Under the pieces are notes generated by a model that saw only the letters and a program-made list of their open reading frames with translations, did no database searches and was not told the origin of the DNA. A stretch of DNA of 64,000 nt, from contig JAFQDD010000007.1 of assembly GCA_017416145.1 (NCBI GenBank), forward strand, positions 21,784 through 85,783, given 5' to 3'. Made by a program: the position numbers and the translations under genes. The stretch comes from Spirochaetaceae bacterium. Its GTDB lineage: Bacteria; Spirochaetota; Spirochaetia; Treponematales; Treponemataceae. Of the stretch, positions 40,285 to 48,969 are shown piece by piece (the stretch's first letter is position 1; each line of letters opens with the position of its first letter).

Positions 40285-41151
40285 TTATTTGTAAAGTTTA
40301 TCTTCGTCTACTAAATCATCTTCAGCAACTTCTTCATCTTCTTCTTTTGGTTCAGTAGGAGTGTAGTTGCTGTAGTCAACGATTTCTTCATCATCTGATT
40401 TTGAAGATACGTTGCCTTCTAGTAGTTCTTCATCATCGTCTTGTAGATTTTCGATGATTTTTAGACCTGTTTCTTTGTCAGCTTCGATTACTGCATTTGC
40501 AATAATTGATGTGAAAAGAGTGATTGCACGAATAGCGTCATCGTTACCTGGGATTGGGTAGTCGATACCTTCTGGGTTACAGTTTGTATCAACAACTGCA
40601 ACAATAGGAATACCCATACGACGAGCTTCTGCTACTGCAATTTGTTCTTTGTGAGTATCGATAATGAAAATAATTCCAGGTAGTTCTTTCATTTCTTTGA
40701 TACCACCTAGGTTCTTTTCTAGTTTAGCTTTTTCTTTTTGGAATTGAGAAACTTCTTTTTTTGTGATGTTTTCGAATGTTCCATCTACTTCCATCTTTTC
40801 AAGTTTCTTTAATCTAAGAAGTGATTTTTTGATTGTTGAGAAGTTTGTAAGCATACCACCTAACCAGCGGTTGTTTACATAATACATACCACAGCGTTCA
40901 GCTTCTTTTGCGATAGCTTGTTGAGCTTGTTTTTTTGTACCAACAAAAAGAACTGATTTACCAGCTGCTGTTACTTTGCGTACTGCATCGTATGCATCTT
41001 TGATTGAAACGATTGTTTTTTGTAAATCGATAATGTGAATCCCGTTTCTTTCAGCGAAGATATATTTCTTCATACGTGGATCCCAGCGCTTAACCTGGTG
41101 ACCGAAATGTACACCTGATTCAAGCAAACTCTTCATGGTTACTACTGCCAT
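40285..41151 (-). CDS. rpsB: 30S ribosomal protein S2
   Basis: A 288-residue protein. Conserved S2 elements: [94 protein letters not shown] and [19 protein letters not shown]. The last 50 residues are a strongly acidic tail, longer than in many S2 proteins. AAGGAG is located eight bases before ATG. Confidence 0.97.
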   Translation of the reverse strand: MAVVTMKSLLESGVHFGHQVKRWDPRMKKYIFAERNGIHIIDLQKTIVSIKDAYDAVRKVTAAGKSVLFVGTKKQAQQAIAKEAERCGMYYVNNRWLGGMLTNFSTIKKSLLRLKKLEKMEVDGTFENITKKEVSQFQKEKAKLEKNLGGIKEMKELPGIIFIIDTHKEQIAVAEARRMGIPIVAVVDTNCNPEGIDYPIPGNDDAIRAITLFTSIIANAVIEADKETGLKIIENLQDDDEELLEGNVSSKSDDEEIVDYSNYTPTEPKEEDEEVAEDDLVDEDKLYK

Positions 41152-41169
41152 TGAGTTTCTCCTTCATCT

Positions 41170-41186
41170 GGAAAGTCTCGCTTTCC
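41170..41186 (-). promoter_or_regulatory. Leader hairpin just upstream of rpsB
   Basis: GGAAAG (41170-41175) and CTTTCC (41181-41186) form a six-base stem with a five-base loop, about 20 bases before the rpsB ATG and next to its ribosome site. S2 autoregulates via its leader in other bacteria, so this may be such a site. The assignment is speculative. Confidence 0.4.
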
Positions 41187-41279
41187 CGCCTGACTCTTTT
41201 TCTCGATATTTATTTTGCTAAAAATAAACACGGAGGATTACAATAGTAAAATCAGCCAACAGCAAAATTTTACTAAGGA

Positions 41280-41876
41280 TTATTCAATAATAGAATAATT
41301 ATGCGATTGCATTATTTCATAAAAATCAGAAATTGACAACCCCATAATTGAACTAAATGAACCTTTTATGTTTTTTATGAATAGTTGAGCTTTACCTTGG
41401 ATTCTGTATCCACCTGCAACTCCATGCCATTCATCTGTATCAAGATACCATTGAATCTCTTTATCAGTTAATTTTTTAAATGTAACTTGATTTACGCTAA
41501 CTTTTGTATCTAAATAATTTAATTTTCCGTTGAAAAGGGCAATGGCAGAAACCACCTGATGAGTATGACCTGAAAAAGTATGCAAAAATTCTTCAGCTTC
41601 TGCTGCATTTTCTGGTTTTCCATAAAGTTTGTCTTTGTAAATAATTGCTGTATCAGCACCTAAAATCCAAGGAATAGTTTGTTCTGGTGGAAACATTTTG
41701 ATTACAGACTGAACTTTCTTTGTAGCAAGATATTCAGGAGCATCTTCCAATTTCATATCCTCAGGGATAGTTTCCTCAGCGTCTGGGAACATAATTTTAA
41801 ATGGGATATTAAGGTTTTTAAGAATTTCCTGTCTACGAGGAGAAGCTGAAGCTAAAATAATTGGTTCCATAATCAT
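41280..41876 (-). CDS. maf: Maf-family nucleotide pyrophosphatase
   Basis: A 198-residue protein. It has the Maf signature IILASASPRRQEIL at the N-terminus, FPDAEETIPE, then ILGADTAIIYKDKLYGKP, FSGHTHQVVSAIALF and WYLDTDEWHGVAGGYRIQGK. It hydrolyses non-canonical nucleoside triphosphates (dTTP/UTP or methylated forms) in the cytoplasm. Start ATG 41876 has GGA five bases upstream. ATG 41870 is an alternative. It lies downstream of nothing on its strand but the repeat array. Confidence 0.92.
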   Translation of the reverse strand: MIMEPIILASASPRRQEILKNLNIPFKIMFPDAEETIPEDMKLEDAPEYLATKKVQSVIKMFPPEQTIPWILGADTAIIYKDKLYGKPENAAEAEEFLHTFSGHTHQVVSAIALFNGKLNYLDTKVSVNQVTFKKLTDKEIQWYLDTDEWHGVAGGYRIQGKAQLFIKNIKGSFSSIMGLSISDFYEIMQSHNYSIIE

Positions 41877-41921
41877 TTTTCCATTTTTTTTAGTTTTTTA
41901 TCTAAAAGATAAAGTATGTCA

Positions 41922-42440
41922 ACAGGAATCGCCGATCAAGTCGGCCACCTTGAAAAAATCCTGCACACTGCTCGGATTTTTTGATAAAGCATAGCTTTAT
42001 CAGCGGTTCGATTCCTGTATGAACTTTTGCGAAACAGCCTTGCGAAATTTTTTCGTAGAAAAAATTCGCCGATATAAAATGTTTACTATATAAAAATATG
42101 TGTAAACAAACTAACTAGATTTCTCATAGAGAAATCTAGTCGAGAGAAACTTGGCTTAGACAAGTTTCTCTCGGGAGATACAGGAATCGCCGATCAAGTC
42201 GGCCGCCTTGCTAAAAATCCTGCGCACTGCTCGGATTTTTTTGATAAAGCTATGCTTTATCAGCGGTTCCATTCCTGTATGAACTTTTGCGAAACAGCCT
42301 TGCGAAATTTTTTCGTAGAAAAAATTCGCCGATATTTTTCGCAGAAAAATATCGAGAGATACAGGAATCGCCGACAAGTCGGCCGCCTTGCTAAAAATCC
42401 TGCGCACTGCTCGGATTTTTAACTGCGGTTCAATTCCTGT
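41922..42440. repeat. Array of nested palindromes with three cloverleaf-like units sharing the tRNA-Arg 3' end
   Basis: Three related units lie at 41922-42018, 42180-42278 and 42361-42440. Each begins ACAGGAAT and ends ATTCCTGT. Inside are the hairpins GCCGA/TCGGC, AAAAATCC/GGATTTTT and, in units 1 and 2, GATAAAGC/GCTTTATC. After units 1 and 2 comes a shared tail of about 55 bases containing GCGAAATTTTTTC/GAAAAAATTCGC. Units 2 and 3 are preceded by GGGAGAT or GAGAGAT, so they reproduce the 3' end of the neighbouring tRNA gene. Extra perfect palindromes fill the gaps: ACTAGATTTCTC/GAGAAATCTAGT (42114-42140), CGAGAGAAACTTG/CAAGTTTCTCTCG (42141-42173) and GATATTTTTC/GAAAAATATC (42331-42353). No credible gene is present. 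Confidence 0.85.
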
Positions 42441-42452
42441 ACAAATTGGTAC

Positions 42453-42488
42453 AAAAGTAAATACTTATATAAATAAATATTTACTTTT
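42453..42488 (-). terminator. Candidate terminator downstream of tRNA-Arg
   Basis: AAAAGTAAATA (42453-42463) and TATTTACTTTT (42478-42488) pair over 11 bases with a 14-base loop directly after the tRNA 3' end on the minus strand. Confidence 0.6.
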
Positions 42489-42489
42489 T

Positions 42490-42563
42490 TGAGAGATACA
42501 GGAATTGAACCTGCCGCCTTTGCCTCCGGAGGGCAACGCTCTATCCATATGAGCTAATCTCTC
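42490..42563 (-). tRNA. tRNA-Arg (anticodon CCG)
   Basis: Read on the minus strand it folds as a standard cloverleaf. The acceptor stem is GAGAGAT/ATCTCTC, the D-stem GCTC/GAGC, the anticodon stem TTGCC/GGCAA with loop CTCCGGA (anticodon CCG, decoding CGG), and the T-arm GCAGG-TTCAATT-CCTGT. Discriminator A is at 42490 and CCA is not encoded. A consensus promoter precedes it. Confidence 0.93.
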
Positions 42564-42573
42564 TTTTCTATAA

Positions 42574-42602
42574 AAGATATAAATATACAGTTTTTTTGTC
42601 AA
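42574..42602 (-). promoter_or_regulatory. Promoter of tRNA-Arg
   Basis: On the minus strand a perfect TTGACA (complement of 42597-42602), a 17-base spacer and TATCTT (complement of 42574-42579) sit 11 bases before the tRNA 5' end. Confidence 0.75.
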
Positions 42603-42695
42603 TAATTATTAAAAAAGTAAAATAATTGACGTGGATTTTTCTGAAAATAATACAGATAAATTAGGGATTTTTATTAGAAAATGATTCCTAAAGAC

Positions 42696-42726
42696 AAAAG
42701 ACTGTTCGCATTTGGAACAGTCTTTT
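42696..42726 (-). terminator. Terminator of the HEAT-repeat gene
   Basis: AAAAGACTGTTC (42696-42707) and GAACAGTCTTTT (42715-42726) form a perfect 12-base stem with a seven-base loop, 16 bases after the stop on the minus strand. Confidence 0.82.
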
Positions 42727-42741
42727 ATGAAAGAAGTATGA

Positions 42742-43440
42742 TTAGCGACCTGTGTATTGTTTTAACAAAGCCTTTGCTTTATCACGAACAGGTGTAACAT
42801 ATTGATAATTTACAGCGATTGCTGAAATACATTGAATCATTTCTGATTTGTCTTGAACTTGAGAACCTAAAAGTTCAAAAGCGTTTAGGATTTCAAATGC
42901 AAGACTACTTGTAGGATTTAGAACAGCGTATTTTTTTTGAACCCAAGCGATTGTAGCTACAGCATCATCTGGATCAATGCCGATTTGACCAAGGGAACGG
43001 ATAGCAGCAGTTGCAACCATTGGTTCATTATCAGCAAGTGCAATCTTTGTTAATGTTACTTTTGTTTCTACAGTTGGTAATTGAGCCAACAAATCACAAG
43101 CTTTTGCTCTTACATCTGGGAAATTGTTGATTAAGCGACCAGCTGTTCTTGATTCAGTTGTAACGCCTTCTCCAGCAAGAGAATCAAGAGCTATTTGAAT
43201 CTGTGTCATATCACGACTAGAACCTGCATTGGTCAAAGCATCTTCGATGTATTGTAATGCTAAAAGTTTATTATCGTATTCATCTGAAGCTGTAAGTTCT
43301 GCGATAATTATATCTTCAAAATTGCTTAGGTAATCTTCTTCGGCAGTTGTTTCTCCACGAGTAACTGTTTGAGTTTGAGCTGGAAGAGCAACTAGAAGAG
43401 CTGCGAAAAGCATAATTGCAAGGATTTTGTTAAATTTCAT
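42742..43440 (-). CDS. Periplasmic HEAT-repeat protein
   Basis: A 232-residue protein with a signal peptide (MKFNKILAIMLFAALLVALP, cleavage after about AQT) and GAGGAAAA before ATG. The body is helical with HEAT-like repeats: NKLLALQYIEDALTNAGSSR, INNFPDVRAKACDLLAQLPT, ALADNEPMVATAAIRSLGQI and FEILNAFELLGSQV. Such repeats form a curved protein-binding solenoid. No lipobox is present, so it is probably soluble in the periplasm. The downstream order, terminator and tRNA suggest it is monocistronic or pairs with the upstream lipoprotein. Confidence 0.75.
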   Translation of the reverse strand: MKFNKILAIMLFAALLVALPAQTQTVTRGETTAEEDYLSNFEDIIIAELTASDEYDNKLLALQYIEDALTNAGSSRDMTQIQIALDSLAGEGVTTESRTAGRLINNFPDVRAKACDLLAQLPTVETKVTLTKIALADNEPMVATAAIRSLGQIGIDPDDAVATIAWVQKKYAVLNPTSSLAFEILNAFELLGSQVQDKSEMIQCISAIAVNYQYVTPVRDKAKALLKQYTGR

Positions 43441-43511
43441 AATTTTCCTCTTTCCTTTTTGGATTTCTTATAAATTATAAATCAAGATTGTTAAAATATC
43501 AATTAAAATTT

Positions 43512-44147
43512 TTAAGTTGTAGTATCTAAGTGCAAATACCATCTACCATCAATTTTTTCAAAGTAATAATAGATAATATCCTGTTCTTCTGTATACTGTA
43601 CAGCTTTTACTTTTGTAGTTGAAACATACCGGATTTCATCTACAACACGACCAATTCTAGAAGGAATAAAAACTTTTTCAAAATAGTCTTGCAAGTTTTT
43701 CAAACGATAATTTTTAATCGGTAAACGCTGAGAAACGATTGCAAGATTTTGCTGATTTGACCAAAATGTTTTTGATTCTGGAGTTAGGTAGTTTAACCAA
43801 GCAGCATAATCTTTGTGTTTCATAATTCCAGAGAGCTTTTCAATAATTTCTAAAATTTCAGATTTATCTGTATTGAAAGTTTCCTTTGAAACCTCAATTC
43901 CTAAATCTGTTACAGAACGAGAATATTCCTGATCTTCTTTTGAAATTACTGGTTCTGGAATAATTTCTTCAGGTTGAACTACAACTTCAGTTTCTGGATT
44001 TTCTACAGGAACTTCTGGCACCACAACCACAGGAATTTCTTCAACAACAACTTCTTGCTCAACCTCTGTAGAAGCACAAGAAAACAGCAGACAACAAGTC
44101 ATCAATATAGATAAAAATAATTTGATAGTTTTCACGGATAATATCAT
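43512..44147 (-). CDS. Lipoprotein with Val/Glu/Pro-rich linker
   Basis: A 211-residue protein with lipobox LFSC (SILMTCCLLFSCAS) after a short basic start. GTG 44135 (MKTIKLF) is an alternative start to ATG 44147, and neither has a clear ribosome site. Residues about 28-72 are a repetitive VVVEEIPVVVVPEVPVENPE-type linker. The C-terminal 120 residues resemble an NTF2/SnoaL-like cone domain (EILEIIEKLSGIMKHKDYAA, WLNYLTPESKTFWSNQ, DIIYYYFEKIDGRWYLHLD). It should be anchored in the envelope and reach away from the membrane. Function unknown. Confidence 0.72.
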   Translation of the reverse strand: MILSVKTIKLFLSILMTCCLLFSCASTEVEQEVVVEEIPVVVVPEVPVENPETEVVVQPEEIIPEPVISKEDQEYSRSVTDLGIEVSKETFNTDKSEILEIIEKLSGIMKHKDYAAWLNYLTPESKTFWSNQQNLAIVSQRLPIKNYRLKNLQDYFEKVFIPSRIGRVVDEIRYVSTTKVKAVQYTEEQDIIYYYFEKIDGRWYLHLDTTT

Positions 44148-44178
44148 ATCTTAATAAAGTGGGTTCGTCAAACTGTTT

Positions 44179-46074
44179 TTATGTTAATTTTGTGTTTGTT
44201 TCGGGATAATAATCTATCCATTTTAGAGAATGTTTGTCTGGTTTTGGTCCTGCGTCTGTTAAGTGGATAGATATCATATTATGTTTATTTCTTTTGTTTT
44301 CTGGAGATGGGGTTTTCCAATCACCGTAAGAAATTGTTAAATAGCTATCAGTATTATTTGGGGCAATAAATTCGTAACCCTCAAAAGATACTTTTGATAA
44401 TGGATAAATTGTATTTTCAGGGAAAAATCTAAACCAAGGACGTTCTGGATTATAGGCATAACCTTTGATGTTCTTTGGATTTTTGGATTTCACATAATGG
44501 GTAAATATTTGCTTTATTCCAGGAATGAAAAATAAAATTTTTACAATTCTTTGAATTGTTCCAAAAACAAAATTGTACAAATTGTGTTTTTTTGAATAGC
44601 GTTTAGAAGTTTTCATTGGAGGATTGTTAAAAGGTGGCAACATTCCAGTAATATTTCTAAACTTGTATTCTCTTTGTGTTTGTGGATAAATTGGGAAAAT
44701 ATCTATAGGCATTCCTTGGCAATATGGATAGGGACTTCCCACATCTTCCATATAGGAAAATCTATCTCTAATTTTTGCCCAAGTAATATCGTGTTCTTTA
44801 TCTGTTTCTTTTGTTTGAAAAAATAAATCAAAAGGAAGTTCTTTTTCTGCAATTTCGCAAAATTTGATGTAGGAATCAATAGGCATAGCAACATCAATAT
44901 CATCATCCCAAGGAATAAAACCTCCGTGACGAACAGCCCCCAGTAAGGCACCCTGGTCTAACCAATAAACTAGATTATGTTTTTTACAAATTGCATCAAA
45001 TATTCTTAAAATACGAAGCATAACTTGCTGAGCTTTTTGTAAAGTTGTTCCTGTACTGGTTAATCTTGTTTCTGGAAATAGCTCATTTGCTTTTTCTTTT
45101 GTGTAATTTATTTCATTCATAAATACCTCATTTATTTCTGCTCGATACCAAGAATTTGGAATCAATTCTTTATATCCATTAAGTATTTTTTCATTATTGA
45201 AATATTGAATTTCTTTTAAGTTCCAAACAGATGGTGCAATAACGATTTTTTCTGGATTTGGGTCTAAATATGCACCCCACCAACTAAAAGAAGAATTTGC
45301 AATTATGTGATATTTACATTTACTCATAAGTTGCATATCTTGGTAGCTATCTTTTCCTGTATTCCAATCTATGTAAAAAATCTTTATATTATTTAGTTTT
45401 AGAATATTTGTTATGTATTCTTCTAATTTTAAATCTGATTTACACCAAGGAATATCATCTGAAAAAACTAAAATCGATTTTGGATTAGCTTTAGAAAAAA
45501 GCATATTAAGGGCGTTTAGATAATAGTGTTTTGAGCATACGTTTAAAGATGAAGAATTTAGGTAATCCCCACGACGAATGTGAATACTTGCTGTTTCAGT
45601 TCCTGCGTCCTCTAAAATATCAAGATTTTTTTTAGAAAGGGGAGTTTTAAAAGAAAAATCTTTTAGAAGTTCATCTTTTATATGAGAAAAATATTTTTCA
45701 GTTTGCCAATATCCTTCTAGATATATGTTAGATGGAAGAGGTTTTGAAATTAATTCTTCATTAAAACCAAAATTTTTATCGATAAAATGAGTTTTTTTTG
45801 TAAAATACTTTCTTAAAACTCGATTTAATAGATTTGTTGGTTGTGTAGAAAGTTTTTTAACGTCTTTTAAAGGAGCTTCTTGGTAAGTGATGCTAAAAAG
45901 CTTTGGCAACTCAAAACCATTATGCAAAAGGTTAATTCCGTCTTGAAATTGCTTTCCTTGATAAGCAGACAAATCAATGAAAACATCATTATTGTTTGAG
46001 TGTTGTAATGCTTTATAAAAAGCGAACTGGAACATTTGGTTTCCAAGGCCGCCGTTAATTTTTACGATTTTCAT
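44179..46074 (-). CDS. Fusion of GT11 alpha-1,2-fucosyltransferase-like and LicD domains
   Basis: From ATG 46074 (AAGGAC upstream) the protein has 631 residues. Residues 1-290 are a family GT11 glycosyltransferase: VKINGGLGNQMFQFAFYKAL, ETASIHIRRGDYL and IANSSFSWWGAYLDP. Residues about 335-500 are a LicD nucleotidyl/phosphotransferase domain: LVYWLDQGALLGAVRHGGFI and PWDDDIDVAMP, with the conserved metal-binding Asp cluster. LicD enzymes attach phosphocholine or pentitol phosphates to glycans. One polypeptide can thus add a fucose-like sugar and a phosphodiester substituent. It is the last gene of the glycan locus, 15 bases after a second LicD fusion. There is no signal peptide, so it should be cytoplasmic or membrane-peripheral. 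Confidence 0.87.
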   Translation of the reverse strand: MKIVKINGGLGNQMFQFAFYKALQHSNNNDVFIDLSAYQGKQFQDGINLLHNGFELPKLFSITYQEAPLKDVKKLSTQPTNLLNRVLRKYFTKKTHFIDKNFGFNEELISKPLPSNIYLEGYWQTEKYFSHIKDELLKDFSFKTPLSKKNLDILEDAGTETASIHIRRGDYLNSSSLNVCSKHYYLNALNMLFSKANPKSILVFSDDIPWCKSDLKLEEYITNILKLNNIKIFYIDWNTGKDSYQDMQLMSKCKYHIIANSSFSWWGAYLDPNPEKIVIAPSVWNLKEIQYFNNEKILNGYKELIPNSWYRAEINEVFMNEINYTKEKANELFPETRLTSTGTTLQKAQQVMLRILRIFDAICKKHNLVYWLDQGALLGAVRHGGFIPWDDDIDVAMPIDSYIKFCEIAEKELPFDLFFQTKETDKEHDITWAKIRDRFSYMEDVGSPYPYCQGMPIDIFPIYPQTQREYKFRNITGMLPPFNNPPMKTSKRYSKKHNLYNFVFGTIQRIVKILFFIPGIKQIFTHYVKSKNPKNIKGYAYNPERPWFRFFPENTIYPLSKVSFEGYEFIAPNNTDSYLTISYGDWKTPSPENKRNKHNMISIHLTDAGPKPDKHSLKWIDYYPETNTKLT

Positions 46075-46088
46075 AGGGGGGTGTCCTT

Positions 46089-47717
46089 CTATTTTTTTGA
46101 TTTCAAGCATCTAATTATAAATTTATTTATGGAAATAAAAGATGCAAAAAATCTCTCGCTCCAAGAAATGTATTTTGATTTTTGCAAAAGTTTATAGTTT
46201 TTTAGTTCATCCTTTTCAAATTGTAAAAGAGCTTTTGATAATTTATTTGTTCCTTCAGTTGAATAGAGGACTAAATTTTTATTGATTACAAAGGAACTAT
46301 TAGGATATTTTGATACAATTTTTATCCAAAGATTGTAATCTTCTGAGCGTTTTAAATCTGTATTAAATAAAAATTCTTTTGCAATATTTGTTTTTATCAT
46401 AACACTAGATGTTGTGAAAAGATTACGTTTTAGTATTATTTTTTTTGTGATTCGTATATTTTTGTCTGTAATTTTTCTTATATTTGAGCCAGTTCCAACT
46501 AAATTTGCTTTACTAAATGAATTAAAAAACTTTAATTGTAAGTGAATTTTGTCTTTATTCCAGGCATCATCGGAGTCCAGAAAAGCGATTAGTTCTGTTT
46601 TTACTTTTTCAATAGCATAATTTCTTGCTTTTGCAACTCCTTGATTTTCAGTGGTGTAAATTTCAATATCAAAATCTGGATGGTTATTTTTCCAAAAGTT
46701 ACAAATATCTAAAGTATTATCTGTTGAGCCATCATTTACAATTATGATTTTTCTAGGAATTTCTGTTTGTTGTGCAATGGAATCTAGAGAGGCTATTATT
46801 GTTTTACTGCTATTGTATACTGGAATAATTACTGTAACATCTGTCGCTTCATAACTTTGTTTTCCCCATTCTTTTGAAGAAAAATGAGGATTTGGACCGA
46901 TTGGAAAAAGGGCTGTAACTGCATGTTGAGAAACACGTTTTTCCTCTGGTGGAAGTTTCATATAATCTCCGTAATATTTTGACAAATATGTATGAGAATC
47001 ATGCGGAGCAACAAATTCTTGGTTTTCAAATTTAATTTTTGTTAAAGGAAAAACTTCATTGTCTAAAAATTTGTTTTTCCAGCGAATAGGAGGCAAGTAT
47101 TCATAATGTTTTTCTCCCTTTGAAAGAAAAGAAGAGAGTTTTTTTGCAAAAGGTTTTGTTAAAATAATAAAACACCATTGTATTGACGAATAGACAAAAA
47201 CTTTGCATTTGCTAATAAACTTTAGATGCTTTACGATTTTATCAGGTTTTACATTGTAAGGTGGTAATAAAGCATAAAAAAATCTAAACTTGCTTTGTTT
47301 TTTTGATATGTGCGCAACAGGAAAAATATCAATAGAACAACTCTGGGAGTATGGATATGGGCCTCCAGCTTCATCTAAATGACTGAATCTATCCCTGATT
47401 TTTACCCAAGGACAAATGTAATCAATATCTGTTTCTTTTGATTGAAAAAACAAATCTTCTGGAAGTTCATCTTCAACAATTTCACAAAATTTTGTGTAAT
47501 CTTCAAAAGGCATAATTACATCTATATCGTCATCCCATGGAATAAAACCACCATGTCGGACTGCACCAAGTAATGTACCACTGTCTAACCAATAAATTAA
47601 ATTATGTTTATCACAAATTTTATGAAAAACTTCTAAAATATGTAAAAGAGCAATTTGTGTTTGTCGTAATGTTCCCTTTTCATTTAATCTACTGTCAGGT
47701 ACAACAAAATCTTTCAT
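46089..47717 (-). CDS. Fusion of LicD and GT2 glycosyltransferase domains
   Basis: From ATG 47717 the protein has 542 residues, overlapping nothing but starting inside the upstream stop region. Residues about 15-260 are a LicD domain (LIYWLDSGTLLGAVRHGGFI, PWDDDIDVIMPFEDY, YSQSCSIDIFPV). Residues about 300-540 are a family 2 glycosyltransferase: VTVIIPVYNSSKTIIASLDS, IIIVNDGSTDNTLDIC, AKARNYAIEKVKTELIAFLD, and LDSDDAW as the DxD-like metal site. Its LicD half closely resembles that of the next gene, while the GT domain differs in family and order. So LicD was joined to two unrelated glycosyltransferases in adjacent genes. A role in adding a sugar together with a phosphate-linked substituent is likely. 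Confidence 0.87.
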   Translation of the reverse strand: MKDFVVPDSRLNEKGTLRQTQIALLHILEVFHKICDKHNLIYWLDSGTLLGAVRHGGFIPWDDDIDVIMPFEDYTKFCEIVEDELPEDLFFQSKETDIDYICPWVKIRDRFSHLDEAGGPYPYSQSCSIDIFPVAHISKKQSKFRFFYALLPPYNVKPDKIVKHLKFISKCKVFVYSSIQWCFIILTKPFAKKLSSFLSKGEKHYEYLPPIRWKNKFLDNEVFPLTKIKFENQEFVAPHDSHTYLSKYYGDYMKLPPEEKRVSQHAVTALFPIGPNPHFSSKEWGKQSYEATDVTVIIPVYNSSKTIIASLDSIAQQTEIPRKIIIVNDGSTDNTLDICNFWKNNHPDFDIEIYTTENQGVAKARNYAIEKVKTELIAFLDSDDAWNKDKIHLQLKFFNSFSKANLVGTGSNIRKITDKNIRITKKIILKRNLFTTSSVMIKTNIAKEFLFNTDLKRSEDYNLWIKIVSKYPNSSFVINKNLVLYSTEGTNKLSKALLQFEKDELKNYKLLQKSKYISWSERFFASFISINKFIIRCLKSKK

Positions 47718-47721
47718 TATT

Positions 47722-48969
47722 TTAAATTTCCTTTTCTCCAAGTTTGCTTTCTAAAAAGTCTACAACTAGTTTTGAGCTTTGTCCAATGTGTTGCCAGGCT
47801 GTTTCTTTTGCAATTTTTCGGTTATTTGCTAGAGTTTCTGAGTCTGACATAGATTGGATAAGGTCTTTGATATTTGAAAAATCTTTTGATTCTAAGCGTT
47901 TTCCGCATTTTTCAAGGGTCTCAAATTGCCAGATTTTTGCATTTTTATCATTTTCGACAATGTCGTAAGCATCATAAGGGCGAAGGTCAAAATCATCATT
48001 AACGTATAAAAATGGTTTATCACACAAAAACATGTAATCAAAAATGATTCCAGAAAAGTCTGAAATCATAATATCTGCTTTTGATAGGGAATAAATATTA
48101 TCTTTTTCAAAATCCCACTGAAAATTGTCTGAGTTTGGAAATTGTTCCATTAGGGAATCTAAGATTTCTTTTTCAGATGTTTTGCTTTGTGGGTGAGGGC
48201 GAACAATAATGTTAAATCCACTTTCCTTTAGTGGTTGAAGTAAATCCTTTCCGAACCGAGATAAAATAGCACTTTTTCCCCAAGATGGACTTACGAGAAC
48301 TGTAAAGTTGTGTTTTTCTTCAGGAGGAATATTTGCAATTTTTTCTTGTAAAGCATCTAAATATGGACATCCAACTGTAACAAGTTCTTTTTGGAGAATA
48401 TTTCGCATTGTTTCAAGAGTTCTAATATCAGCTTTTTGATAATCTCCAGAAAGTAAAACTGAATCAAAATAATCTAAACCAAAAAGTCTGTACATTGTTG
48501 CATCACTTGCCATATGTAGAATATGTGAATAATGCTTTACACCTTTTGATCGTTTTAATTGATAAACATTAAGTCCTGGAGTTGTCATAAGTACAACACT
48601 TGCAGAAATCATATTTAATTTCATAAATGCCGCATTGCCTTTTCCAGCGTATTCTGGTTTTACGTATTGGTACTGGGTTTGAAAAGCTGGGTCACTTTCT
48701 TCACCAGTAAGATACAAGGTTTTAAGTTTACGATTTTCTAATTCTTGGATTATTCCCTGAAATAGTGAAATATATTGTTTCCCTTCGCAGTATACAACGA
48801 TAGGATATTCATCTGTTAATGCTGCTTCTTTTGCTTTTTTTCCAGAGAATATAAACTTAAGTTTAATAATTGCAGCCTTTCCAACAAAATATAAAGTAGC
48901 TAAAAGTCCAACAAGAACAGAAAAAAGCATACTTCCTGTTCCTGGGTCGATATATAATGGGTACATCAT
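47722..48969 (-). CDS. Membrane-anchored CDP-glycerol glycerophosphotransferase-family protein (module A)
   Basis: A 415-residue protein. The N-terminus reads YPLYIDPGTGSMLFSVLVGL, i.e. a short outer segment with the DPGTGS motif followed by a membrane helix. Then come two Rossmann-like halves typical of TagB/TagF/CDP-glycerol transferases (GT-B): VTVGCPYLDAL, VLVSPSWGKSAILSRFG, NIIVRPHPQSKT, and ADIMISDFSGIIFDYMFLCD with the SDFSG donor-site motif. These enzymes transfer glycerol phosphate (or ribitol phosphate) from a CDP donor. It overlaps the YidC/sulfatase fusion gene by four bases (ATGA), so both are made in step. A paralog with the same anchor motif lies at 59183-60475. Confidence 0.88.
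   Translation of the reverse strand: MMYPLYIDPGTGSMLFSVLVGLLATLYFVGKAAIIKLKFIFSGKKAKEAALTDEYPIVVYCEGKQYISLFQGIIQELENRKLKTLYLTGEESDPAFQTQYQYVKPEYAGKGNAAFMKLNMISASVVLMTTPGLNVYQLKRSKGVKHYSHILHMASDATMYRLFGLDYFDSVLLSGDYQKADIRTLETMRNILQKELVTVGCPYLDALQEKIANIPPEEKHNFTVLVSPSWGKSAILSRFGKDLLQPLKESGFNIIVRPHPQSKTSEKEILDSLMEQFPNSDNFQWDFEKDNIYSLSKADIMISDFSGIIFDYMFLCDKPFLYVNDDFDLRPYDAYDIVENDKNAKIWQFETLEKCGKRLESKDFSNIKDLIQSMSDSETLANNRKIAKETAWQHIGQSSKLVVDFLESKLGEKEI

Noticed and set aside
42156..42407. 83-residue minus-strand open frame inside the palindrome array
   Set aside because: It is the translation of two repeat units (the peptide RRIFSKAADL occurs twice), has no ribosome site, and its open state follows from the repeats.
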